64,000 bases of DNA from Plasmodium malariae (taxonomy: Eukaryota; Apicomplexa; Aconoidasida; Haemosporida; Plasmodiidae): contig NC_041781.1 of the NCBI RefSeq assembly GCF_900090045.1, forward strand, positions 693,501 through 757,500, in the 5' to 3' direction. Below, in pieces: positions 1 to 10,525 of this stretch; positions within the stretch are counted from its first letter, which is position 1; each line of letters starts with the position of its first letter. A program made the translations under genes and the position numbers. The notes beneath the pieces are model-generated. The model was given only the letters and a program-made list of their open reading frames with translations. It searched no databases and had not been told where the DNA came from.

Positions 1-2467
1 AGAAATCGAAAAAGAGAAAGCGCTTTTTACAAAATTTTAGGGCTTTTCTCGATAAACCCAAGTCACTAGAAATTCCCATGGAGACAGTCAAATTTGTTAA
101 GTTATAAATATCATCAGATATTTGTTTAGAAATAAGAAAAATGTCTTGCTCATTTTCATAAAATAATTGAAGTATAGACTCATCTACAGATAGTACTCGA
201 ACATTTTTAGAATAATTTATTAGTACTAATAGAAACAGAAAACTACTCTTTAATATATTTGTAAAATCGTATTTTATAAAATGAATATTATTCTTGTGCA
301 CTTTTGTTACTTCTCCTTTTATCATGCCCTTAAAAATTCGATTCTTCTTTCCCCAATAATTTGTAGCACTTATTATTCCATAACTTTCCTCTTTTTTTAA
401 ACTATGACATACGCATAAAATTTCGCTCACCAAATTCTCTTTCTTGCAATTCAAAAAATTTGCACTTTTTAGACTTGCATTCAAAAAATAATTATCAAAA
501 TCGATGTATAAATAAACGAATTTCCTGCTATCCTTTTCCTTAATATCTTCAAAATTAAAAAATACTCTAGATATGTAATTCCAGTTACCTAAAATGTATA
601 GTCGAGAGTTATAGAAGTAATCGTGTACACTGTCTATGAGTTTTTCCGATGGTATGTTTTCCCTATGAATGGCATGTAGACTATCTTGATGATTGCTCTC
701 ACTTTTATTTTTCTCCTCTACATTCATTTCATTTTTGTCTCTCGGTAGAGGATTCATCATGCTTTTGCTACCACCACTACTACTACTACTACCATAGTTT
801 CTTCTCTTTTTTAAAGCAATGTCGAAAAAAAAATGAATTATATCATTTTCCCAAACATTTTGTATATTTATATTTAGCTCACTTTTGTGTTTAATCCATT
901 TGATTTCTTCCTCACTTAAATGATCTAATATTTTATATGTTTTGCAAAATTCTTCAAAATTGTTTTTATTTATATGTAAATTTGCGGACACGTTTGTAAA
1001 AACATTTTCCTTCAATTCTTTGTCTAGATAATATTTCTGTAACCTTTTAAAATATTCAGTGGAGTTGTATACGATGTACTTTTTTAAATTTTCATAGTTC
1101 ATTTGCATATTTAATATTTGTAAATGTTTGTTATTTTGCACATAATTATTTCTTGTCTTTTTAAGCTCGTTGCTCAGTATTCCTACGGTTGTGCCGCTTG
1201 AAGTTATGGCGCTTGAAGCTACGCCACTTGCAACTGTTCCACGTGCAGTTATGCCACTATCGAGTGTGTCCTTTCCCGAATAAATAATAACATGATTGCT
1301 CGCACTAGTCCAACTGTTCACTGAACTATCACAGTTAACGCTACTTTTACACTTAGAATAGCCATTCATTTCGTTATACTGATGCACATAATTATCATCA
1401 ATTAGCCGTTCTTTACATATTGAATCTATCGTACTGCTGCTCCTCTCGCAAGGGGTCGAAGAGGGACTACTGCTTTGCGTCTGTTCCGTTTGTTCCTTTT
1501 GACCTTGCGCAGTTATGTGTTCACTGCATTGGTTTTTTTCTTCCCCTATTTGCACTTTCCTCTCATTGCTCCTCCTACCCTTAAATGAAAAATACTCTGT
1601 TATTTGATGCGAATTATAACGCAATAGGGACGGTATGTACGACTGCTCAGGCAAACGGGCCCTAAAAGTAACACAATCGAATATATATTTGTCTACAACT
1701 ATAAACACTTTGGACCTTTTCACTGCCTTTTTATAGTCCATATATTTTTTAGAACCTAGTGCCATGTTGTTACTGATGATATGTGTGACCTTACTTGTTA
1801 ATGCATTATGTATAATTCCTCCATTTTGTACTATTAAAATTTCTAACTGCTCTTTTTTGTTAATATAAGAAGCATGTATATTTCGTTTACAAGAAGAAAC
1901 GTCTTGATAACTTTTCATAAAATTATCAAAATTGTTGTTACATGTATTACTATTTATTGTATTTGTTTCGTTATATGTGCTTTTAATAGGTGTCTTATTC
2001 ATTATTTCCTCCTCCTTATTCGTGTTATTCTTTTTATATATACTCCAATAATATATTTTTTCATGATCGCTTTTCTCATAGTCATAACAAGTGCTTGATC
2101 TATCCTGACTCTTCATAGGAGTACAATATCTATCAATAGTTTTGTCATTAGCATCATTTATATAAAAATTTGATTCATTAGAATAATCTGTTTGTTTTTG
2201 TTCACTCGGATGGATTACCGTCTCTTGCATGCTACTCATATCATCACATAACTCTAATGATGATGATGAGTTATATAGAGAAAATAAACTTACAAAATCA
2301 TCAATGTAAAAATTACAGTTCATAAATAACAATGAACCTTTTTTTGTACTGTCATAACTTTCGCCTATTTCTGCATTATATTTTTTGTTATAGGATAAGG
2401 GGATTTTCTCCTCTTTTTTCATCATATATTTTTTAAAACTCCTCGAACCGCCATATTCGATGTCCAT
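1..2467 (-). CDS. REV1: DNA repair protein REV1-like Y-family polymerase (3' part outside window)
   Basis: Reading starts at the ATG at 2467 and stays open to the window edge, giving 822 residues with no intron needed. Residues about 46-66 (LLFMNCNFYIDDF) resemble the first strand of a REV1 BRCT domain. After about 140 low-complexity residues the rest of the BRCT follows at about 205-265 (VQNGGIIHNALTSKVTHII, then a YIPSLL end). The catalytic palm begins near residue 650 with YIDFDNYF, equivalent to the HVDMDCFF metal-binding motif. SVDES near 757 matches the second acidic motif, and MGISSDLGLSRKA follows at the edge. REV1 is a dCMP transferase and scaffold for translesion synthesis in the nucleus; that role is family knowledge. 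The rest of the polymerase and its C-terminal domain lie outside the window. It is transcribed away from YKT6. Confidence 0.85.
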   Translation of the reverse strand, partial: MDIEYGGSRSFKKYMMKKEEKIPLSYNKKYNAEIGESYDSTKKGSLLFMNCNFYIDDFVSLFSLYNSSSSLELCDDMSSMQETVIHPSEQKQTDYSNESNFYINDANDKTIDRYCTPMKSQDRSSTCYDYEKSDHEKIYYWSIYKKNNTNKEEEIMNKTPIKSTYNETNTINSNTCNNNFDNFMKSYQDVSSCKRNIHASYINKKEQLEILIVQNGGIIHNALTSKVTHIISNNMALGSKKYMDYKKAVKRSKVFIVVDKYIFDCVTFRARLPEQSYIPSLLRYNSHQITEYFSFKGRRSNERKVQIGEEKNQCSEHITAQGQKEQTEQTQSSSPSSTPCERSSSTIDSICKERLIDDNYVHQYNEMNGYSKCKSSVNCDSSVNSWTSASNHVIIYSGKDTLDSGITARGTVASGVASSAITSSGTTVGILSNELKKTRNNYVQNNKHLQILNMQMNYENLKKYIVYNSTEYFKRLQKYYLDKELKENVFTNVSANLHINKNNFEEFCKTYKILDHLSEEEIKWIKHKSELNINIQNVWENDIIHFFFDIALKKRRNYGSSSSSGGSKSMMNPLPRDKNEMNVEEKNKSESNHQDSLHAIHRENIPSEKLIDSVHDYFYNSRLYILGNWNYISRVFFNFEDIKEKDSRKFVYLYIDFDNYFLNASLKSANFLNCKKENLVSEILCVCHSLKKEESYGIISATNYWGKKNRIFKGMIKGEVTKVHKNNIHFIKYDFTNILKSSFLFLLVLINYSKNVRVLSVDESILQLFYENEQDIFLISKQISDDIYNLTNLTVSMGISSDLGLSRKALKFCKKRFLFFDF

Positions 2468-4082
2468 TTTTGAGGGTACCCGGGGGCCATTTTACCAAAA
2501 AACGAAACGGAACAAAACCAGAGTAAACTAGAGTAAACTAAACTAAAAGAAATAGTAGTCACCAAGTTGGAAACTTGTGTATATACGTACTAATCATATG
2601 CATACGAACGTATGCAAAGAAGGGGAAAAAAACGAAGAAACGAAAGAGTGAAAGAGTGAAAGAGTGAAAAAACGAATGAGCGAAGCAACTAAAAAAAAAA
2701 AAAACAGCCAGAATACTATATTTCTTATCATGTTACATGTTTATATAAATAAAAATGAAAAAAACTAAATGGTCTTCATTTTGTCATAAATTTGAGAGAA
2801 AAAAAAAAAAGTAAATTTAGCCTTATTAAAAAAAAAAAAATTAGCAGAATTTTATTACAAAAAAAATTATTTTAAAATAACAAATATAACATTTAACATG
2901 CTAGTTAAAATGATATATAAAATGACAGAAATAATATGCCATATTAAAAAAAAAAGAAAAAAAAAAAAATTTTCAAGGACTATATATAATTTTTTTATAT
3001 TTTAATTAACGAATATATGGGGAATTTTTGTTTTTTTCCCCTCTTAAAAAAAAAAGGTTTGCTCTTAACGTTGCATAAATAAATGTTGCTGCTGCCTATG
3101 CGATGTTTATATATAAAATAATACATGATCATTTATCACGATTGTCCCTTACATAATGTACAATTTAATTTGTATAAATATTACGTATGTATAAAATGTA
3201 AAGGAAAAACAAATTTCTTTCTAGAAAGGTCGAATATTTTGCGCAATATAACATAGTAATGTATATGGCGTAGTAATATTTATGGCGCAGTAATATATAT
3301 GGCGCAGTAATATATATGGCGCAGTAATATATAATTGGAAAAAAGGAATCACGAGTATGTGCATGGCATTAACATTTGATAAAAAAAATTATTAAAATAT
3401 TGCTAGATGAAATAAGTAGCACCATTTGTTTGTGTAAAAAAGGTGTGATTTCTTGGTATTACGAAGTTGTAAGGAGTTATTTTTTCATTTTACTGTTCCA
3501 AAATGTGTACATATATATACATATATATATATATAAATTTATATGTATATTTTTAACAATTTTGATATATAAAATTTTACTTTAATATAACTTCGCATAT
3601 AGAAGTAAAATTCCTTTTCATTTTTTTTAGAAAGATATGTTAAAAAACATATACTATTTTATACTATATTATTTTTCATTTTTATTTTTTTTACTTTTTA
3701 TTTTTTTTTATTTTTATCGTTAAACTTACTCTACCACGTATTGCACGTAAACTTTTTTTGTTGTTAATCCTTTCTCCCACAAAAAGTTCCTAACGTTTAA
3801 GGAGTCTATTAATCCTTTGTCTGTTTGTGTTGCATGTGTGATATTATGTAATGTTGGCATATTCGGCTTCTTAACTATAAAAACGTACCATTTTAATTTT
3901 GGGCTAACAGTGTATACGAATTTGCACCTTTTTCCTGCTTGTTCGTCATATATGCACGTACATATGCACATATACAGGCATATTCATGTATACATATACA
4001 TGTGTGTACATAAACGCATTCGAAGAAATATAGTTTCATCCTCCACTTTTAAAGATATTCTTTCTATTTTTGTTAAATAAAG
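2468..4082. other. Divergent intergenic region between REV1 and YKT6
   Basis: This 1.6-kb AT-rich stretch separates two genes transcribed outward, so it must hold both 5' UTRs and promoters. It has many A/T homopolymers and a GAAAGAGTGAAA-type run near 2640-2680. A short 17-bp tandem repeat lies at about 3254-3332. Short open frames at 3376-3585 and 3817-4080 look like chance frames of IY/HI codons. I see no supported gene here. Confidence 0.6.
3254..3332. repeat. 17-bp tandem repeat (GGCGCAGTAATATATAT)
   Basis: About 4.5 copies of a 17-bp unit with core GGCGCAGTAATATA sit in the divergent REV1/YKT6 intergenic region. The first copies carry single-base changes (GGCGTAG, ATATTTAT) and the last ones are exact. 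The repeated GGCGCAG is notably GC-rich for this DNA. Confidence 0.8.
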
Positions 4083-6090
4083 ATGAATTTACTAGCTATT
4101 ATTTTAACAAGACATGTAGATGATGTTATTTTCCTGTGCACCGCGACTGATTTAAACGCGTTAAAAGAAATAAAAAAAAAAAAGAGAAAAAGGAAAAAGA
4201 AAAAAAGAAAAAGAAAAAAAGAAAAAAGAATAAAATATTTTTTTTTACCTTTCTTAATATCCTAACTATTATTTTCGAGCTCATCCCTACTATGTTGTTC
4301 ATTAGTGTATTATAACTTCTAGCTGAGCATTCAAGTTTTTCGCTGTATGTACGTGTCTATATATGTATATAGAAACATCTATGTAATCTCTACACACATA
4401 AACATGCATTCGTGAAGATATATATATATGTGTACTCCTTTATTTTACCTTTTTTAGTTATTCATTTATTAAAAAAAAAGCATTTAAAGAGGCCGCCTTT
4501 TTTGTAGCCAGAACAGTTCCTTCAAGGGTTTGAAAACATGATCTTGCTTGTTTTTTAACCTATTTTGCAATTTTACCATTTTGTCTTTTGACCATTTTGT
4601 CTTTTCACCATTTTGTCATATTACCACTTCGTCATATTACCACTTCGTCATTTTTACCCTCTTATTCTTATTATTCATTTTCTTTTTCTCTTTTTTTCTT
4701 TTTTTTTTTTCCTGTTGTTAGATAGAGTATAATACAAAAGAAATTATAACGCACGAGAACAACACCGTTTTTGCATTCAAGTACACTGATAATATATGCC
4801 CTATAGTAATAGCAACCGATGATTATCCTGAGAGGTATTTTCTTTTTTCTTTTTATGGAACATTATATGAATTGTTATTTTTTTGTTGTTAAGACGTATA
4901 TATTGCCTTTCATTTTTACGTTCATTTTTTCCTCTATTTTTAAGTTCATTTTTGTCTACGTTTTTACTTTCCACTTCGCGTACTTTTCAACAGAGTAGCC
5001 TTTTACATGATTAACGAAATTTACATGAATTTTACTCAAACCATACCTAAAGAAGAATGGTCACAAGTAAAGCAAGACAACAAAATATCTTTTAACTTGA
5101 ATTCTTATTTTGCTAAATATAAGGTAAGTCCAATAAGGAGTGAATAAGGGAAAATATTCATGCTACTAATAAATATGTCAATGGTTTGTATTATGTATTT
5201 GTATTAATAGACTGTAACAATTGTTTACAACATTGATTTGTGTTTGAGTTATTTCCTCGATTTCTTTCTCATATTTTACTACTTACTCTTCCCCAACTGT
5301 AGGACCCCTTAACTTGTGATGCTATAGCTCAGACAAATATAAAAATTAACGAAAATATTGTAATATTCCAAAAGAATGTGCAAAATTGCAATTTGCTTAT
5401 AATGGAGTGTTGATATACGGAAAAAATTATGCACACAAATATGTACACATATGTGCTTGTATACGTACATATATATATGTGTGTGTGTGACTAATCATAG
5501 GAAAAGAACATTTCCTTATTAATGCCCACTATTAATATGTTATATAAGCTGTGTTTCATATAGATTTTGCCTTTTCCAGCTCTTCATTTTTTTTGCGATT
5601 AATTTTTCTGCGTTCCATTTTTTTTGCGTTCCATTTTTTTTGCGTTCCATTTCTTTACATTTCATTTCTTTATGTGTCATTTCCTTACGTTTCGTTTTAT
5701 TTTATTTTATTTTTCTTTATTTTTTCCCTATCCTTTAAAGGAAAAAGTGAGAGTAACCATGGATGCGCTTATCAGGAATAGGGAGAACTTGGACGTTCTT
5801 GTTGATAAGAGCAAAGACCTTTCGAGTAATTTCCCATTTTACTATTTCGTTATTTATCCATTTTGTAGTTATGCAGATATTCTGTATATACCAATTCTTT
5901 GTCGTATCATTTTAACCCATATATATTGTAACATATTTATGCATTTTGCAAATTAGTTGTTTCGTTTAATTTTTACTAATGTTTTTCACGGAGGTCATTT
6001 TTTTTTTTTTTTTTCTTTTCAGCCACGACAAAACAGTTATTTAAGCAAAGCAAAAAGCTTAAAAGAAGACAGTGTTGCAATATTATGTAA
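4083..6090 (+). CDS. YKT6: YKT6 R-SNARE, seven exons
   Basis: I rebuilt this gene from GT/AG borders and family alignment: exons 4083-4159, 4458-4527, 4722-4834, 4994-5123, 5303-5359, 5741-5825 and 6023-6090. They join in phase to 199 residues, close to the 198 of human YKT6. Exons 1-4 encode the longin domain (MNLLAIIL start, DDYPERVAFYMINE). Exons 4-7 give the R-SNARE helix (IRNRENLDVLVDKSKDLS) and the protein ends in CCNIM. The two cysteines are where YKT6 is palmitoylated and farnesylated in other eukaryotes, giving reversible binding to Golgi, endosome and vacuole membranes. The donor of exon 1 (GTTAAA) is weak, but its use gives the in-frame family sequence NAYSFIKKKAF. Single-exon calling would miss the gene entirely. 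Confidence 0.88.
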
Positions 6091-7124
6091 ATTTGATTAT
6101 TATTTTTCGTTCTATATATTTATTTTATTATATCCGTATTATATTATGCTTTATTTTGTTTCCCCCTTATTTTGTGCTGCTTTACTTTGTTTTACCCATA
6201 TTTTGTGCTTATTTCATTTTATCTTTTTTTTTTGTGAATTTTTTTTTTTTTTTTTTTATGCGTATTTTTTCGCAATCCTTAAAATATTCTTTTCGTACAT
6301 TTTTGTTCTTGTCCTAGTTTGATAAAACTTTTTTAAATTAAAAAATGGGAACTCCAATTATAAATCTTTTAAATGTGCAGCTGTTATTTATGCTTTATTA
6401 GCACCTTTATTATTATTGTAAATTTAATCAATATAAATATTATCCATATAAATATTGTCAATTTAAATATTGCCAATTTAAATATTATCACTATAAATAT
6501 TGCGACATTTTATTACCCCTTTTCAATATATGAGGAAAACGCGCTTCATTCATGTAAGCGAACTACTTTAGTGTATAAAAACAAATTGGAAATATAAAAA
6601 AAAATAAAGAAAAAAAAAAAAAAAAAAAAAGACATATATACACAGATAAGCAAACACACAAAAAGTCATATATACGTAGGGAATGTAAAAGAAATGTACC
6701 TCAATAGAAATGTATATATTATGTATATAGAGAGAAACGCATGACTATCTATATGCGAATCATATGTGTGATATAAAAAGCACAGCACAAAAGAATAAAA
6801 AAATAAGGTGAGGAGGCGGATGAACACAGAACTAAAACGAGAGATAAGTGCATTAGGGGGAAGTAGCGCTTGTGTTTCGTAATGGAGGAGAAACATGAAA
6901 ATTACATACCCACATGTTCGCAAGGAGGTATACATACATACATACATATGTATATACATGTATATATATACGTATGCGCCGTGGGTATGTATTTCTTTGA
7001 GCACATTTACACCAAATGTAATATAAAACAAACAAACAAACAAACGAACAAACGAACAAACGAACAAACAAACAAACAAACAAACGACGAAACATAAGCA
7101 TCAAGGTAAAAATTTAAAAACAAA
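6091..7124. other. Intergenic region YKT6 to actin-related gene
   Basis: This 1-kb spacer between two genes on the same strand is AT-rich. At 6425-6505 it has ATAAATATT-type repeats that open chance frames. At 7028-7085 a CAAA/CGAA tetranucleotide array ends 39 bases before the next ATG, so it probably lies in the 5' UTR. No gene is supported. Confidence 0.5.
7028..7087. repeat. (CAAA/CGAA)n tetranucleotide array
   Basis: About fifteen tetranucleotide units, mostly CAAA with several CGAA, lie directly upstream of the actin-related gene. The array is open on both strands, which produces spurious frames (FVCLFVRLFVC on the minus strand). Confidence 0.85.
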
Positions 7125-8870
7125 ATGAACAACGAAATAGATGAAGAGAAAATACTGAATTATAGCCCCATAACGAAAAGTTTGTACATGAAACTAAATA
7201 ACCCTATAGGTCCTCACCTAAATGTAGAACACTCCGTACCATCTAGCGAGAAGAAGAAAAAGTTAAATCACAGATTAAGTTTTAGCAGCTTTTCAAATAC
7301 AACATGCAGTGATATATTAAAATTAAATAATTATTTACGCATAGAAAATAATATATTGTTGTTAACCTTGAATAATTATTCATTCAAAGTAGGTTTAGTA
7401 AACAAGTTAGACTATAAACTACAAAGTTTGCGATTGCCTCAAATGGAGATAGTAGAACCATGGAGAGAATTAGGGTATGATTACCCACCTTATAAAAATT
7501 ATGATATTATTGAAGAATCAATTTATCATTCATTTAGTAATATATATAAAATAAATTTAAAAAATAAAGATTTATTTATTCCATTTAGTAGTAGAAATTC
7601 CATGAATGATTTTGCTACCATTGGAGATATTCTATTTGACACATTTCAAGTGCACAGTATTGCGTTTAAGGAACCTTCCTTTGTGTCTTCTCTCATTATA
7701 TTGGATGAATTGAAAAAGAAGGTTTGTGCTTCTTTCTATAAGGATGATAACAAAGAAAACCCAATGTCTTACACTTGTAGGGTAGGTTGCATCAACAGAG
7801 GGGAGGCAGAGGAACAAGTTGATTTCACAGGTGAGGGACAAATATATCGGGGGGAAGACAACCAAGTAAGGAGTTCCACAGATGAGGAGGTAAACTGTTG
7901 TGGGGGCGACAACCAAGTAAGATATGCCATAGGAGAGGGGGTAAAATACGCGGAGGAAAGACAAACCGAATGCAAATCATATGAGGAGAAAACCTGTGCA
8001 GGGAAAAAAAAGGACGGAGACAAAAAATATTCAAGTGAATGGATTTCCGAATTAAAGGAGTTAAATCTATTCAATTTTATTGCTGTTATTGTAAATATTG
8101 GAAGCACTAAATGTTCGTGTACACCTATAATAAACGGAATTCCTTTACCTGATCTAACAAATATTTATTACATAGGAGGATATGATATAGACAATCAGAT
8201 ATTAGATGAAATGAAAAAAAATGAAATGCATCAAAAGGATGTTTCTATAGATATTGCAAAAGTGGCTAAAGATAAACGTGTGTTCACCCCAAAAAATAAA
8301 GAAGAGTGTGCATATTTATCTCTACTATATAATAGGAATCCAAAAAATTATTTAATTAATTCGTTTGAGTTAAATTTTAATAAAATATTTGCTTCAGCTG
8401 TTAATTCAACAGAAATATTTTTCTCACAATATCATTTAGAAACATATTTAAAAACAGAGTCATATAAGAATTTACACAAATATGATCTTAATTTTAATTT
8501 CATTTTTACTCAAACTACTCTACCTTCACAAATATATAAAACAATTCAAGCATGTCCTATTGATTACAGAAAAGAATTGTTTAGAAATATTTATATTACT
8601 GGAGGTACTAGTATTATAAGAGGTTTTAGAGAAAGATTACAAAATGAGCTATATGAACTACTTAAGAACCAAAATTTTTACAATAAAACAGTAATTAATG
8701 TACATGTTTTAAAAAGGAAACTATTACAGAAATATGCTATATATTCCGGGGCACATTACTTCTTGGAACATTTCAATTATTACAATTACAACGTGACAAA
8801 ACAGGATTACGAAGAGTACGGAGAAAGTATACTCGAAAAGTTTAGCTTACAGGGGAAATTACTGTATTAG
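7125..8870 (+). CDS. Divergent actin-related protein
   Basis: A single-exon frame of 581 residues starts at ATG 7125. The C-terminal third carries actin-fold signatures. CPIDYRKELFRNIYITGGTS matches the adenosine-binding region of actins and ARPs, followed by GFRERLQNEL. Then IYSGAHYF and EEYGESILEKF match the actin C-terminal helices. The N-terminal half (PWRELGYDYPP, GDILFDTF) is weakly actin-like. Residues about 215-300 are an acidic, Gly/Glu/Cys-rich insert typical of parasite low complexity. The usual N-terminal phosphate-binding glycines of actin are not obvious, so polymerisation or ATPase activity is doubtful. ARPs of this sort work in dynactin or chromatin-remodelling complexes. I cannot assign a subclass from sequence alone. 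Confidence 0.75.
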   Translation: MNNEIDEEKILNYSPITKSLYMKLNNPIGPHLNVEHSVPSSEKKKKLNHRLSFSSFSNTTCSDILKLNNYLRIENNILLLTLNNYSFKVGLVNKLDYKLQSLRLPQMEIVEPWRELGYDYPPYKNYDIIEESIYHSFSNIYKINLKNKDLFIPFSSRNSMNDFATIGDILFDTFQVHSIAFKEPSFVSSLIILDELKKKVCASFYKDDNKENPMSYTCRVGCINRGEAEEQVDFTGEGQIYRGEDNQVRSSTDEEVNCCGGDNQVRYAIGEGVKYAEERQTECKSYEEKTCAGKKKDGDKKYSSEWISELKELNLFNFIAVIVNIGSTKCSCTPIINGIPLPDLTNIYYIGGYDIDNQILDEMKKNEMHQKDVSIDIAKVAKDKRVFTPKNKEECAYLSLLYNRNPKNYLINSFELNFNKIFASAVNSTEIFFSQYHLETYLKTESYKNLHKYDLNFNFIFTQTTLPSQIYKTIQACPIDYRKELFRNIYITGGTSIIRGFRERLQNELYELLKNQNFYNKTVINVHVLKRKLLQKYAIYSGAHYFLEHFNYYNYNVTKQDYEEYGESILEKFSLQGKLLY

Positions 8871-10525
8871 CCTTTTTTTCAGTATTAACACGGAACAATC
8901 AAGTAGTCAGCACGTAATTTGCCGTTGCGTGCGCATTCACGATCTATCCACATCACGCTCATCTCATGGTATATTAATGTACTTTTACAAATAGTAATTA
9001 CATTATTTCAGGAGTGACTAATTCCTATATTGGGGACGTACATCGGAGCATATATAGGGGGGGTGCATACATTTTATACCCCCTTTTTTCATGCCCGTAC
9101 CCCCACCGCCGCTTGCTTTCCTGTAGCCGGCAAATATATAAGCATATATATCCATACACAGACGTAAGCGCAGACATAAACACAGATGTAAGCCAGACAT
9201 AAACACAGATGTAAGCCAGACATAAGCACAGACATACGAACAGACGTAAGCATATACATATATTCATACACGTTTCAAGTAATATTATATTTTTACAGGG
9301 GCGTTTTCCCATTTGCCTTATCCCCTTCCAAGTGCCACTTGTCATAAAAAAAAAAAAAAATTAAATTAAACAAAACGAAATTACTTTACATCCTTTGTTC
9401 AAATGTTCCTTTTTTATTTTATTTTCCGTTGTTATATTATTGCTATTATTATTAATATTAATTTTTTTTTTTTTTTCATCTCTCCCTTTTTTATGTTGAT
9501 GTAAGGTGGATTAAACCGTAGCTAAAATTTACGAAAGACAATCACATATTACGTTTCACAATTTAATACTATTATTTTTGCAAAAAAAATGAATGGATTG
9601 TTTATTAAAAGGCTATGCCATGGGGTTATAAAAATAGCAGAGCAATAATGGGAAATTATTCTTCATTTTTATTTCATCTATTTTTATTGCAAACCTAGCT
9701 TTTACAAACGTGTGTTGAGCGTTATACCGGAAAGGATAACATACTCGGAAAGAGAGGCATTTTTTCCTCATTTTATGAATAGGCACTTACTCAGCTGCAC
9801 ACTTACCTGCCAACGTATTTATATATGCCTTGGTTTATTTTCTACATGTAGAACGATGCATTTGCTCAAAAATGAAAAACTCTCAGGTACCACTACCCCA
9901 TATATATAATAATTTCAATACGCTGTTATTCCTTGTTACATAAAAAGGCACTGCCCTTACTGGTAATAACATTTAATTAATTTGGCTAAAAAGTAAAATG
10001 ATAGACTACTGGTCGAAGGTTTGGAGCTAAATTTTAAGTTACCATTTCGCTTCTTTTTCTATAGCAAATTTTTACTTCGTTTCTTTTCCTTTCTTTTCTC
10101 TTATTTTTTTTTTTATTTTTTTTTTTTTTTTTTCGAGCGTTTTCCGTGGGTTTAGAATAAAAATTGGTAAAAAGTAATAGTCGCTGTATCATCTCCAGCA
10201 CTTCACCGTAAAGCAAACATATTTTCAGCTAATTTTTTGCGCTAGTGCACGTTTTTCCTTCCTTTTAACATACACGTACAAATTGTACAAAGGAATAACA
10301 TACCAAATAGGGATGCATAACATTTCGAATATATAAAATTCATAATTTTTTTTTTTTTAATTTCAATTATAAAATTTAAAAATTGACGATAATGTCGTGA
10401 ACGTCCTCTTCGTTAGTATAAGGGAAGCCATAATATTTTGTTGCAGGAGGAATCGCATATATATATGTACACATAGGTTTATGTAAATCCATCGCCCTCC
10501 TTATATACACAAAATAAGAACGTCT
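8871..10525. other. Intergenic region with a 23-bp repeat and a GC-raised patch
   Basis: This is 1.65 kb of non-coding DNA between two genes on the same strand. It holds the repeat at 9160-9251, poly-A/T tracts around 9345 and 9460, and a patch at about 9640-9960 that is less AT-rich than its surroundings. The 65-codon open frame in that patch begins with TTG and resembles no family I know. The CDS-like minus frame at 10034-10216 is mostly Lys from a T-run. No gene is claimed. Confidence 0.45.
9160..9251. repeat. 23-bp tandem repeat with CAGACATAAACACAGATGTA core
   Basis: Two near-exact 23-bp units, each ending AAGC, lie between degenerate partial units built from CAGACNTAAGC. All sit downstream of the actin-related gene. 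Confidence 0.75.

Noticed and set aside
6666..7104. Minus-strand FVCLFVRLFVC frames
   Set aside because: Antisense of the CAAA/CGAA tetranucleotide array in the 5' leader of the actin-related gene.
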